Shown one piece after another: positions 43,634-52,269 of a stretch of 64,000 bases of DNA. Below the pieces are notes generated by a model that saw nothing but the letters and a program-made list of their open reading frames with translations, ran no database searches and was not told where the DNA came from. Every line of letters starts with the position of its first letter. Position 1 is the stretch's first letter. The translations under genes were made by a program, and so were the position numbers. This DNA comes from an uncultured Muribaculaceae bacterium (GTDB lineage Bacteria; Bacteroidota; Bacteroidia; Bacteroidales; Muribaculaceae): the NCBI GenBank assembly GCA_958436175.1, contig CAUBJF010000010.1, positions 26,185 to 90,184 on the forward strand. The letters are read 5' to 3'.

Positions 43634-44802
43634 AGCGACATTATGTCGGTGCCCGCCGGGGTCTGGAAGATATGGATTCCGAACTCGCGGATGGTGGCGT
43701 AGACATGGTCGAAAATATCGCTCTGTACATGTTCGTAGTTCTTCCATTCTGTCACCGTGGTGTAGAAATATAGCTGCAGTGGCAGTCCTGAGGGCGTGGG
43801 AGTCATCTGGCGTACCATTGTGAGCATCTTGTGGTTCACCTGCGGATGCTTGGCGAGATACTGTTCGAGGTATCGGCGAAGCAGCGACAGGTTGACCATC
43901 TTTTGAGCCTTGGCCGATACTGCCGCGTCTATCATCCCGTTTTCTTTAAGCCTCTCTAACTCGCTTTCGGTGCAGAACCGCACCGTGTTCACGTCGATAT
44001 ATATGGCGCGCTGTACACATCGTCCGCCGTCGCGGCGCATAGGCTGATAGTTGCGGAATGAGTCGCTGATGAGGGCGTAGGGCGGTATTGTCGACACGGA
44101 ATTGTCCCAGTTCTTGATTTTTATGGCCGTCAGTGTGATGTCGAGGACTTCGCCGTTGGCGTTGTGCTTCTCGTCGATTATCCAGTCGCCCTTGCTGAGC
44201 ATCTTGTTGGCTGTCAGCTGTACGGAGGCCACAAGGCCGAGAATCGTATCCTTGAAGACCAGCATCGTGATACCGGCGGCTGCACCGAAACCGGCAAGTA
44301 TGGCCAGTGGTTCCTTGCCGAGGAGCAGGCTGAGGGCCACGATGACACCTATACCGACAATGATAAGTTTGAACATCTGGAAGAATCCCTTGACGGCGTA
44401 GGACTTGAGCATCGGGCGCCGCTCGAAGGCCGAGAAGAGGTTGCCGATGAATACGACAATCATATATACCACGGCCCAGATGATATAGAAGGCAGTCGCC
44501 ACAGCGAGCCAGTGGAGATCGCCGTCGTCCTTGCCGAAGAGGCCGGGAAGCATGTTGCGTATCGCTATCGCCGGGGCAAGCTGCGCTATGGCATTGAGCA
44601 TCCGGTTGTTGAAGAGGTCGTCGTCCCAGGTAGTATCGCTGTGCGCCACAATGCGCTCGACGATGCGAAGCACCTTCTTGGTCAGCCAGAAGAGAAACAC
44701 AGCCACTAAGGCTATGCCAATCAGGAGCAGAACGGTGACGAGCGTCTCGCTGTGGGCGAACGCCAGTTTCTCATGCAGGAATATGCGGATTTGCTCTAAC
44801 AT
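43603..44802 (-). CDS. mechanosensitive channel, MscS family (YbdG-like)
   Basis: A 399-residue membrane protein with five N-terminal hydrophobic segments. The pore-lining helix is IVALSLLLGKEPLAILAGFGAAAGITMLVFKDTILGL, where the GAAAGI glycine-alanine pattern and FKD are characteristic. The cytoplasmic beta domain follows (LSKGDWIIDEKHNANGEVLDITLTAIKIKNWDN). The insert after residue 255 (RDGGRCVQRAIYID...) matches YbdG/MscM-type members. It overlaps the end of the U32 gene on the other strand. Confidence 0.92.
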   Translation of the reverse strand: MLEQIRIFLHEKLAFAHSETLVTVLLLIGIALVAVFLFWLTKKVLRIVERIVAHSDTTWDDDLFNNRMLNAIAQLAPAIAIRNMLPGLFGKDDGDLHWLAVATAFYIIWAVVYMIVVFIGNLFSAFERRPMLKSYAVKGFFQMFKLIIVGIGVIVALSLLLGKEPLAILAGFGAAAGITMLVFKDTILGLVASVQLTANKMLSKGDWIIDEKHNANGEVLDITLTAIKIKNWDNSVSTIPPYALISDSFRNYQPMRRDGGRCVQRAIYIDVNTVRFCTESELERLKENGMIDAAVSAKAQKMVNLSLLRRYLEQYLAKHPQVNHKMLTMVRQMTPTPSGLPLQLYFYTTVTEWKNYEHVQSDIFDHVYATIREFGIHIFQTPAGTDIMSLQPLSDGSQR

Positions 44803-44897
44803 ATCGCAAAATTAAATAATAGCCGACACCCCGGCAAATTTTTGTGCCTATATCAGGCCTATATAAGGAATTATGCGTGCTATCAACCGTATATGAT

Positions 44898-44933
44898 AAA
44901 CCCCGGGAAGCCGTGGTTGGTGTCCCGGGGCTG
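44898..44933 (-). terminator. hairpin after the M48 gene
   Basis: CCCCGGGA (44901-44908) pairs with TCCCGGGG (44923-44930); on minus the stem is followed by TTTATCAT. The short T-run makes it a modest terminator for the protease gene. Confidence 0.55.
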
Positions 44934-44950
44934 ATAAATTGGGTCGATAA

Positions 44951-45742
44951 TTACTTCACGCCGTCTTTGTCGGCACGTTCGGTCATGCGCTGGATGCGGG
45001 CATCGAGGTCGGGATGTGATGAGAAGAGCTGGTTGAGCTTGCTCGTCTTGGTTGTGCCTCCGTCCTTTTCCTGGAGCTCTTTGAGCTTCTTGAAGGACAA
45101 TGCCATGGCGCGAGGGTTTTTGCCGTGGCTCTTGAGGAATTCGTAGCCGTAGTCGTCGGCGGCACGTTCCTGCTTCTGCGAGTAGGTGGCACCGGCGAGG
45201 GCTTCGCCGAGAGCGCCTACCTGCGAGTCGGTGAGGGCGGCGGCTACCTTGCCTGTGGAGGCCACGCCGTCTTTGAGAGCGGAGGTGAGTAGAGCCTGCT
45301 TGAAGGCTTTCTTGGAGTCCTTGTGGGCCACGTGGCCTATCTCATGGCCTATGACACCGAGGAGCTCGTCGTCGGTCATGATGTCCATCAGCGAGGAGAA
45401 TACACGCACGCTGCCGTCGGCACAGGCGAAGGCATTGACATCGATAACGTCGTAGACCTTGAAGTTCAGGGGCAGGCCTTCGACGGAGGTGAGTCCCTGT
45501 GTGAGGGAGTCGAGGCGCTTGGTATAGGGGCTGTCGGCAGGGGTGACAGGGTTGTGCTTGTCCATCCAGTCGATATATTCCTTGACATACGCTGTCATCT
45601 GGTCGTCGGTGAGCGTGACGGCCTGGGCGGCCTTGCCGAGGCCTTTGGCGACACGGCTTACGTTGAACTGGGCGTAGCTCGCCGGAGCGCACGACAGGGC
45701 CACAACGGCAAGAGCGCTTGCGATAAGATTCCTGAGTCTCAT
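44951..45742 (-). CDS. M48 family zinc metalloprotease, exported
   Basis: A 263-residue periplasmic protease of the BepA/LoiP type. A signal peptide (LIASALAVVALSCAPASYAQ) leads to the M48 domain. The zinc site is GHEIGHVAHKD, and the third ligand Glu lies in QERAADDYGYEFL. FACADGSVRVFSSLMDIM precedes the zinc site as in family members. Such proteases degrade or quality-control outer-membrane proteins. It appears to be monocistronic. Confidence 0.93.
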   Translation of the reverse strand: MRLRNLIASALAVVALSCAPASYAQFNVSRVAKGLGKAAQAVTLTDDQMTAYVKEYIDWMDKHNPVTPADSPYTKRLDSLTQGLTSVEGLPLNFKVYDVIDVNAFACADGSVRVFSSLMDIMTDDELLGVIGHEIGHVAHKDSKKAFKQALLTSALKDGVASTGKVAAALTDSQVGALGEALAGATYSQKQERAADDYGYEFLKSHGKNPRAMALSFKKLKELQEKDGGTTKTSKLNQLFSSHPDLDARIQRMTERADKDGVK

Positions 45743-45782
45743 TGTGATATGTGATTGGGTTATAGTTGTCTTAGAAAACTTT

Positions 45783-45820
45783 TAATGGATGCACCGTGGC
45801 ATTCCACGGTACATCCATTA
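45783..45820 (-). terminator. strong hairpin after the secreted protein gene
   Basis: TAATGGATG then ACCGTGG (45783-45799) pair with CCACGGT then CATCCATTA (45804-45820), with a 4-base loop and a single internal mismatch. On minus the stem is followed by AAAAGTTTT. Confidence 0.75.
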
Positions 45821-45852
45821 TAGCCTTATTGATTACAATATCCTTGCGGACA

Positions 45853-47577
45853 TTACTTTACGTACACTTTGCTTACCTGTTCGCCCTGACGACGGATGAA
45901 TATGCCGTTGGCAGGATTGTCGACACGGATGCCCTGGAGGTTGAAGTATTCTACAGGAGCGTTTTCGTCGACTACGACGTTGGATATAGAGCTGTTGGAG
46001 GTAACCTTGACGGGATAGAGCTGAACGTTGCCGCTGTAGCAGGTAACGATAGCTTCGAGATTCATGTCGTCGCCGGTGAGGACTTCGACTACGTCATAGT
46101 AGGTGGGGTTGCTGAACTGGTTATAGAGGAGCATGTCGTCGACACCCTGGCTTACAGTATAGTTGTTGGCTTTGGGGGTGCCGTCTTCGTTGAGGACCTG
46201 TTCGATCTTGACGTTCTTGAGGGCGATGTATCGGTTGCCGAGCATTGTGGTTACGTCGGCGAGGTCAACTTCGGTGGGGGCTACGGCGCTGCCTTCAACG
46301 CCGGGCTGGAATGTTGCGGCCTGGGGGCTGGAGAGCTGGGGAAGGCCCTGATAGAGCTGGTATTTGCCGGTTACGCCTGCGGGGATCTTGTCGCCGTTGG
46401 CGTACTTGATGGCTTCTTCGCCGTTCTTGAGGTCGCCGTAGATGAGGAGTACGCCGGTGTTGTCCTGAACATAGAGGTAGCGGCCGTTCTGATATACAGC
46501 GGTGAGTTCGTTGGTGAAGCGGGCGTAGTCGAATGTGTTGGCGGCAGCTGTGAAATCGCTGATGTTCGCATAGTCGATGGTGACAGGTTCGGGAACGGAA
46601 GTTGTGAGCTTGAAGAGAGTGGGAAGGTTCTTGCCTTCGAGAGCGTCGGCATCATAGCAGCCGAAGGAACCGTATTGGGGATCCTGTGCGACGGTCTTGC
46701 TTGTGGCGACGTTGACGATAGTGACTGTGCCGTCGGCATTGAAGGCGAGGGTCCATACGCGGTTGTCGGCACTGTCGTCGGTGGTGTCGAAGGTGTTGTA
46801 GCCTGTCTTGGCACCGAGAACGCGGTTGGAGGAAGTTGTGATGGTCCATCCGCCTTCTACAGCCTTGAAGGTCATGGCCGAACCGGCTTCGCCGAAGAAG
46901 CTGTCGGTAGTACCGGCGGGAAGGTCGGTTGCGCTCATATAGCCGTAGTTTTTGTCGAAGGCCAGGTTATACTTGCCACCGGCTACGAATACGCAAGCTT
47001 CGCCGTTCTTGACGGTGTTGACTTTCACGTAGTTGGGTTCTTCGGGCTCTACGGGGGTGTCGGAGTAATTGCCGCCACCAACGATGTCCAGCTTGATGAA
47101 GTCGAACTGACCGGCTTTCTTATCACCTTCGGTACCATAAATAGCCTTGTCGCCGACAGTGAAGGTAACGTTTTTGGCTGTGCCTGTCCAAACAACAGTT
47201 ACGTCGCCTTCCTTGTCATCTTTGGTTACAGTGCTGATTTCGGCAACTGTGCCTACTGAAGCCGTCACATCAGTGAGACGCTTCAGGCCGGCAGTCGAGA
47301 TTGTGAACTCGATTTTGGTCATGTCGGCCGTAGCGGTGATTTCGAAGGTGTTCTTTGCATAGAGACGGTAGTCTTTACCTTTGGCGTTGTAAGTCGGGGC
47401 CGTGGAGCTGCTGTTCTTGACTGCTTTGAAGGTGAAGTCACCTGCCTTCCAGCCGTTATCGCTCGCCACGGTATTCTCTGTGAAACCGGAGGCTTCAGAC
47501 ACTGTGATGTTTGCATCAGCGAAGGCGGCGGAAGCACCTACCAGCACTGTTGCGAGAGTAAGTAGAAATTTCTTCAT
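45853..47577 (-). CDS. secreted multidomain protein with OB-like domain and C-terminal sorting-type tail
   Basis: A 574-residue exported protein. Signal peptide: FLLTLATVLVGASAAFA. Residues about 20-170 form a beta-sandwich of the kind found in surface proteins (FTFKAVKNSSSTAPTYN). Residues about 180-325 may be a second beta-rich domain. Residues about 330-530 resemble the OB-fold domain often linked to extracellular nucleases (TAVYQNGRYLYVQDNTGVLLIYGD, IALKNVKIEQVL, YYDVVEVLTGDDMNLEAIV). The C-terminus VEYFNLQGIRVDNPANGIFI and final KVYVK match the short beta-strand tails used for type IX-like secretion or anchoring. It lies 38 bases after a nuclease gene. Function is unknown; a role in nucleic acid use outside the cell is inferred. 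Confidence 0.75.
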   Translation of the reverse strand: MKKFLLTLATVLVGASAAFADANITVSEASGFTENTVASDNGWKAGDFTFKAVKNSSSTAPTYNAKGKDYRLYAKNTFEITATADMTKIEFTISTAGLKRLTDVTASVGTVAEISTVTKDDKEGDVTVVWTGTAKNVTFTVGDKAIYGTEGDKKAGQFDFIKLDIVGGGNYSDTPVEPEEPNYVKVNTVKNGEACVFVAGGKYNLAFDKNYGYMSATDLPAGTTDSFFGEAGSAMTFKAVEGGWTITTSSNRVLGAKTGYNTFDTTDDSADNRVWTLAFNADGTVTIVNVATSKTVAQDPQYGSFGCYDADALEGKNLPTLFKLTTSVPEPVTIDYANISDFTAAANTFDYARFTNELTAVYQNGRYLYVQDNTGVLLIYGDLKNGEEAIKYANGDKIPAGVTGKYQLYQGLPQLSSPQAATFQPGVEGSAVAPTEVDLADVTTMLGNRYIALKNVKIEQVLNEDGTPKANNYTVSQGVDDMLLYNQFSNPTYYDVVEVLTGDDMNLEAIVTCYSGNVQLYPVKVTSNSSISNVVVDENAPVEYFNLQGIRVDNPANGIFIRRQGEQVSKVYVK

Positions 47578-47615
47578 AAATGTGAAATTAAGGTTTGTGT
47601 TTTATATGGTCGATT

Positions 47616-48665
47616 TTATTTCTTCTCTAAGTATCGGACGAGGAAGATTTCGGTCGGGAAGTGGTCGGAATACCCACCGAGATAGCTTCCGGAGGCGTAT
47701 GTGCGCTTGGGATATCCCTGACGGTTGCCTTCGGTGTCCTTGAGGAAGTCGAAATTGAGGACTTTTGCCTCGAGGAAGTGCCAGCGGTTTTCCGGAGCGT
47801 TGGTGAGGTTGCCGGAGATGATTATCTGGTCGAAGAGATTCCAGGCGCTTTTGTAGGCGAGCGTGCCGATACCCTTTTCGAGCTTGTCCCACCAGGGATT
47901 GTAGAAGCCGTGGGCCTCGACACCCTTGGGCGAGCGCTTGGCACCGAGGGTCACGGCGCACGAGCGGTCCATGGGGTCGTCGTTGAGGTCGCCCATGATG
48001 ATAACTCCGATTTCGGGGTCGACGTTCCAGAGCGAGTCGGCGATGTGCTTGCTTAGCTCGGCGGCTGCGACGCGGTTAGGTTCGCTCTGCTCCTGTCCGC
48101 CCAGGCGCGAGGGCCAGTGATTGACGATGACGGCTATCTTCTGTCCGAGGAGGCTGCCCACGACGCACATCTGGTCGCGTGTGCGGAATGGCACAGCGCT
48201 GAGACGGTGGTTAGTGACGTTCTCGACTTTGAAATATCGTTTGTTGTATATCAGGCCGACATCGACGCCACGGGCATCGGGCGAGTCATGATGAACGATA
48301 GCCAGGGGTATGTCCTTGAGTTCGGGCTGACGGATAACATCCTCCATGACGCTGCGGTTCTCGATTTCGGAGACACCTATGATAGCCGGACCGAGAGGCG
48401 TGGTACGTGTCTTGAACTGGGAGATGGCGTAGGCGAGATTATGGACTTTCTCGCGATATTTGCGGCCATCCCACTGGCGCGTCCCGCCGGGCGTGAATTC
48501 GGCATCTCGGTTTTCGGGATTGTTGGGGATGGTGTCGAAAAGGTTTTCGAAGTTGTAGAACGCAATCCCGGCGACTTGAACTTTTCTGGAGTCGTCGGCA
48601 GCGAATGTCGGGAGAGAAAGCGACAGGGTAAGAAAAGCCGTCGCGAGCAATCGTAGGATGGTCAT
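47616..48665 (-). CDS. exported endonuclease/exonuclease/phosphatase-family protein
   Basis: A 349-residue EEP-fold enzyme with a signal peptide (ILRLLATAFLTLSLSLPTFA). The metal and catalytic motifs are FYNFENLFDT (Asn, Glu), VSEIENRSVMEDV (the Glu metal ligand), VNHWPSRLGGQ (His), GDLNDDPMD (Asp, Asn) and the closing SDHFPTEIF (Asp, His). Members cut DNA, RNA or phospholipids; secretion suggests nutrient DNA breakdown. The ATG at 48665 is chosen because it sits at the leader and downstream of a full -33/-7 promoter. The open frame extends upstream to 48740, which lies within or before that promoter. Confidence 0.92.
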   Translation of the reverse strand: MTILRLLATAFLTLSLSLPTFAADDSRKVQVAGIAFYNFENLFDTIPNNPENRDAEFTPGGTRQWDGRKYREKVHNLAYAISQFKTRTTPLGPAIIGVSEIENRSVMEDVIRQPELKDIPLAIVHHDSPDARGVDVGLIYNKRYFKVENVTNHRLSAVPFRTRDQMCVVGSLLGQKIAVIVNHWPSRLGGQEQSEPNRVAAAELSKHIADSLWNVDPEIGVIIMGDLNDDPMDRSCAVTLGAKRSPKGVEAHGFYNPWWDKLEKGIGTLAYKSAWNLFDQIIISGNLTNAPENRWHFLEAKVLNFDFLKDTEGNRQGYPKRTYASGSYLGGYSDHFPTEIFLVRYLEKK

Positions 48666-48709
48666 AAGCTTTTTATAGCGTGTCTTTTGGCATAGAGGTT
48701 GTTGGACTG

Positions 48710-48741
48710 CAAAAATACGAATTAATCGAGACCAAAGCAAA
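48710..48741 (-). promoter_or_regulatory. promoter of the nuclease gene
   Basis: Minus-strand TTTG (48741-48738), 20 bases, TATTTTTG (48717-48710). Both boxes match the Bacteroidota consensus. It fixes the nuclease start at 48665. Confidence 0.75.
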
Positions 48742-48839
48742 TTTATTTACGTTTGCCGGACGATTTGCCATCATGTGGAATTCAAGCCGACTGAAGGCAT
48801 CATTCTTAGACCTAAGAACAAATGACTCGGGCCCTTGGT

Positions 48840-50711
48840 TCAGCGTGAGCGTCGTACGGTGTCGACACCGTCGATGGCGCTGATATGGCTCATGATGGAC
48901 TGTACTTCGCAGTCTGAATGGACCTTCAGCGAGATTGTGCAGGTCACGATTGAGTCGACGGTCGATGTGTTGAAGTTGTCGAGCGACAGGTTGAGATTGT
49001 TCGAGATGCAGTCGACGATATCGATAAACAGATGGTAGCGGTCAACGGCGGTGACCGTTATCTCTACCGGGTAGAGGATTTCGGATGGCTGATAGTCGAC
49101 GGACACGATGTTCTCGCCGTGTTGGGTTGCCATGAGTATGACCTCGGGGCAGTCGCGCTTGTGGATTGTTGTCTGGCCGTCGTCATCGCGGTAGCCTATC
49201 ACTTCCTCGCCCGGGATGGGAGAGCAGACGGGGCAGCGTCGGTAGCGGTCGACGGGAAGGCTGGAAATGTATTCCTCGATGGCTTTCTTAGCCTTGTAGG
49301 TCGTCACGGCATCGAGCCAGTCGGGCTGTGGGTGACATTCGGGTTCGGTGAACACTTCGACGACATCGCCCCGGTGGAGCCGCCCTTTGACGGATGCGAG
49401 GAAGCCGTTGAGGCGCGCGTATTTGGCATGACGCGCCATCGAGGGGTCCACCTCGAAAGCAAAGTCGAGGACAGTGGCCTTCTGGGGCAGGACGACTGGT
49501 TTGCCTTTTGTTGTGAAGGTCATGATATCGTCGTTGTAGAAAGTTGTGGCGACGTTTTCGAGGAAGTTCGTGCCCTCGCTGCCCTGATGGGCTATGTCGC
49601 GCAGTATGGCACGGAATTTTTCAATCCAGCGGCGTATGTTGTCCTCGGTCCGTTCGGCCGTACATCCGAGCTGCGAGTCGCGGACCATGCGCTCGCTGCT
49701 GATATGCACTTCCTGCCAGCGGCCGAAGTCGGCCAGGAGCTTGACATGGAAGCTTTGGTAGCCGTTTTCCTTTGGCGAGTCGATGTAGTTGGTGATTCCG
49801 CCCGGTTTTTCCTTGAAGCGGTCGGTCAGGATTGAGTAGATGCGCAGTGCCATGTTCTTCTCTGAGATGCCTTCGGGAGTGGTGAATACAATCTCGGTGA
49901 AGTGGCGGTATTTGAGATGGTTGAAGTCGTCGCCGAACTTGTGCATCTTGCGCCAGATGCTGTAGGGCTGCCGGTATTCGATGTATACGCGGGCGTGTAT
50001 GCCCCGGTCCTTGAGCGTTTCGCGTATCTGGGAGCAGAATATGTCGAGGCGTTCTGCCTGTGCGCGTCGGTCGTCCTCGATGAGGCGCACCAGTTCTTCG
50101 TATTCGTTGGGGCAGCGGAAGCGGAAGCTGAGGTTTTCCAGCTCGGTCTTGACCAGGTAGAGGCCGAGGCGGTTTGCCAGGGGGGCATAGAAATAGTCGG
50201 TCTCCCCGGCAATCTTCATCTGCTTGTCGGGTCGCATGGAGGAGAGGGTGCGCATGTTGTGGAGACGGTCGGCGAGCTTGACAAGGATGGCGCGGATGTC
50301 GTACTGGATGGAGTTGAGCATCTGCTTGAAGTTGTCGAGCTGGAGAGAATATTCGTACTTCTCCTTTTTCTGCTTGGTCACGACGCTGACGAGGAAGGCA
50401 ACGTCGTCGCCGAAGCGTTCGCGTATGTCGTCGATAGTATAGTCGGTGTCCTCTACGACATCGTGGAGGAAGGCAGCGATGACAGGATTTGTGTCGAGCG
50501 ACAGTTCTCGCGCCACAATAAGAGCGACGGCGATGGGATGGAGGATGTATGGTTCGCCTGTCTTGCGTTTCTGTGGCGCATGGGCACGTCGTGCAAGCTC
50601 GAAGGCATCGCGTATACGGGTCATGTCGTCGGCCGACACGCGTCCTTCCATGGCGGCGAACACTTCGCCGGCGCGTTCGGAGATTATCTGGTCGTAGTCT
50701 TTCTCTTCCAT
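48840..50711 (-). CDS. RelA/SpoT homologue with intact hydrolase and degenerate synthetase domain
   Basis: A 623-residue long RSH protein. The HD hydrolase (1-190) is intact: LHPIAVAL with His58, FLHDVVEDTDY with HD at 83-84 and ED at 87-88, and VKLADRLHNMRTL. The synthetase domain (about 200-350) keeps YSIWRKM and SPKENGYQSFHVKL. However, the catalytic D-I-x-A-x-R-V segment reads KYRHFTEIVF, and EVQIRT reads EVHISS. TGS (about 370-430) and C-terminal ACT domains follow. It therefore probably degrades (p)ppGpp and does not make it. The start at 50711 is fixed by the promoter at 50745-50777, which excludes the longer frame. Confidence 0.92.
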   Translation of the reverse strand: MEEKDYDQIISERAGEVFAAMEGRVSADDMTRIRDAFELARRAHAPQKRKTGEPYILHPIAVALIVARELSLDTNPVIAAFLHDVVEDTDYTIDDIRERFGDDVAFLVSVVTKQKKEKYEYSLQLDNFKQMLNSIQYDIRAILVKLADRLHNMRTLSSMRPDKQMKIAGETDYFYAPLANRLGLYLVKTELENLSFRFRCPNEYEELVRLIEDDRRAQAERLDIFCSQIRETLKDRGIHARVYIEYRQPYSIWRKMHKFGDDFNHLKYRHFTEIVFTTPEGISEKNMALRIYSILTDRFKEKPGGITNYIDSPKENGYQSFHVKLLADFGRWQEVHISSERMVRDSQLGCTAERTEDNIRRWIEKFRAILRDIAHQGSEGTNFLENVATTFYNDDIMTFTTKGKPVVLPQKATVLDFAFEVDPSMARHAKYARLNGFLASVKGRLHRGDVVEVFTEPECHPQPDWLDAVTTYKAKKAIEEYISSLPVDRYRRCPVCSPIPGEEVIGYRDDDGQTTIHKRDCPEVILMATQHGENIVSVDYQPSEILYPVEITVTAVDRYHLFIDIVDCISNNLNLSLDNFNTSTVDSIVTCTISLKVHSDCEVQSIMSHISAIDGVDTVRRSR

Positions 50712-50744
50712 GGAGTTGGCTGCTTGTTTGTTCCTTGTCTGTTG

Positions 50745-50777
50745 CAAAGATACGGATAAGTCGAGGGTAATACCAAA
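50745..50777 (-). promoter_or_regulatory. promoter of the RSH gene
   Basis: Minus-strand TTTG (50777-50774), 21 bases, TATCTTTG (50752-50745). The predicted start site near 50738 leaves a leader of about 25 bases before ATG 50711. Confidence 0.75.
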
Positions 50778-50898
50778 TTTATTTGGGAATTACCGAGCGG
50801 GAGTATCTAAGACTTTGTCAAAGATACGGAGAATACTGAAATTTGCCCGTACAAAGATAAAAAACCTCATATTTATTTTCGTTAACAGCGTTTTTTTT

Positions 50899-50906
50899 TA
50901 ATTTTG
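50899..50906 (+). promoter_or_regulatory. -7 box of the thioredoxin-like lipid/protein reductase gene
   Basis: TAATTTTG follows a run of T residues and matches TAnnTTTG. A clear -33 TTTG is not seen. The leader would be about 55 bases. Confidence 0.55.
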
Positions 50907-50964
50907 CATTTGGAAAAGTTCCGCACAATCCATAGAAACATTACATAATTCAAACGATCCAGAC

Positions 50965-52110
50965 ATGTACCACAGATTCATGACCGGCTACAGAATGGCA
51001 GCTCTGCTTGCGGCCGCGATACTATGCTATCCGGGAGCAGCAGCCCGTGACCTTCAGACCGACACCGTCAAGGCATTCCCCTACAAGATAACAGGCAAGA
51101 ACTTAGGCTCCGAATCAGAAGGAAAAACCGTCTACATGATGCTTTACGAGACGAACGCGCATGTCGACAGCGCAAAAGTGAAGGACGGCACATTCATCCT
51201 CGAAGGCACACTGCCCCAAAGTAGCTTTGCACGCCTCGATGTGTATCCCAAGTACGCCAACTTTATCGCCGGCGAAGGCGAGGTGACTATCGACTTCGAC
51301 ACCCATCTGCCTTCCTCGGGCAACGATGTCAATATGTTCTATAAGGCTATCGGAGAAAAAACAGGCTCATGGACAGACTCCTTCTATGCGTATTCCGACT
51401 CCATCAGGGCCACGGATCTGCCTGAAGAAGAGCAGGACGCTATAATCAGGGAATACTACAACAGATTTGCCGAGTCTATCCTTCCCGAACTCAAGCAGGC
51501 TGCCCTGAAGAACAATGACAACGGATTGGGTCATGCCATGACGCTCGAATATTATCTCTATCTCAGAGAAGATCCGGACAAGTGGGCTGAACTTTATGAC
51601 AGATTGTCGCCGAGGCTCAGATCCAACCGACAGATCGACAGTCTCAACAAAACTATGGAAGGCTTGCGCAAAACCATGGAGGGCAGTATGTTTGTCGACC
51701 TGACGGGACAGACAGTCGACGGCAAGGACGCACGTCTGTCGGACTATGTGGGCAAGGGCAAATACGTACTTGTCGACTTCTGGGCGAGCTGGTGCGGCCC
51801 CTGCAGGGCAGAGGCCAGGAAGACTCTTATCCCACTGCATGAAAAATACGTAGGCTCCGACAATTTCATGATTCTCGGCGCAGCATCGTTCGACGATGCC
51901 GGCCGATGCATAAAAGCGATCAAGGAAGAGGGTTACGGCTGGGAGCAACTTGTTGGCCTTGGAAACGAGCCCATGTCGGCATATGGCTTTGACGGTGTGC
52001 CGATGATTATGCTCTTTGATCCGGAAGGCCGTATTCTCAGGCGCGGCCTGCGCGGCAGCACGCTCGTCGAGGAAGTTGAGAAGGTGGCTCATCTTCCCGA
52101 GGGCAAGTGA
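50965..52110 (+). CDS. exported TlpA-like thiol-disulfide protein with N-terminal DUF4369-like domain
   Basis: A 381-residue periplasmic protein. A signal peptide (MAALLAAAILCYPGAAA) leads to a beta-rich DUF4369-like domain (about 35-130; VYMMLYETNAHVDSAKVKDGTFILEGTLPQ). A helical stretch (about 135-235) is next. The C-terminal thioredoxin fold (about 240-381) has the active site WASWCGPCRAEA and the cis-Pro segment GFDGVPMIMLFDPEG. The architecture is common in Bacteroidota, where such proteins reduce or reshuffle disulfides in the envelope. ATG codons at 50980 and 50995 are alternative starts. Confidence 0.9.
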   Translation: MYHRFMTGYRMAALLAAAILCYPGAAARDLQTDTVKAFPYKITGKNLGSESEGKTVYMMLYETNAHVDSAKVKDGTFILEGTLPQSSFARLDVYPKYANFIAGEGEVTIDFDTHLPSSGNDVNMFYKAIGEKTGSWTDSFYAYSDSIRATDLPEEEQDAIIREYYNRFAESILPELKQAALKNNDNGLGHAMTLEYYLYLREDPDKWAELYDRLSPRLRSNRQIDSLNKTMEGLRKTMEGSMFVDLTGQTVDGKDARLSDYVGKGKYVLVDFWASWCGPCRAEARKTLIPLHEKYVGSDNFMILGAASFDDAGRCIKAIKEEGYGWEQLVGLGNEPMSAYGFDGVPMIMLFDPEGRILRRGLRGSTLVEEVEKVAHLPEGK

Positions 52111-52168
52111 AGCATCCGTCCCTCTGACTTTTTCTTTCCGTCAGGCCAAGACTATGAAAGAAAATCAC

Positions 52169-52176
52169 TAAATTTG
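52169..52176 (+). promoter_or_regulatory. -7 box of the DUF4954 gene
   Basis: TAAATTTG matches the consensus about 95 bases before the ATG; no clear -33 box is seen. Confidence 0.5.
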
Positions 52177-52269
52177 CATCGCTATCCGGGGTCTGTCGGC
52201 TTTGACAAGCTTGCCGGCGGTGCACCCGGAGAGCCACTGTTTTGAGAGTCTAACACAAAATTATCAAGT

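Noticed and set aside
45796..47259. 487-codon open frame on plus
   Set aside because: Antisense to the 574-residue secreted protein. Its composition (Val/Gly/Asp-rich) is that of a mirror frame and no family is recognisable.
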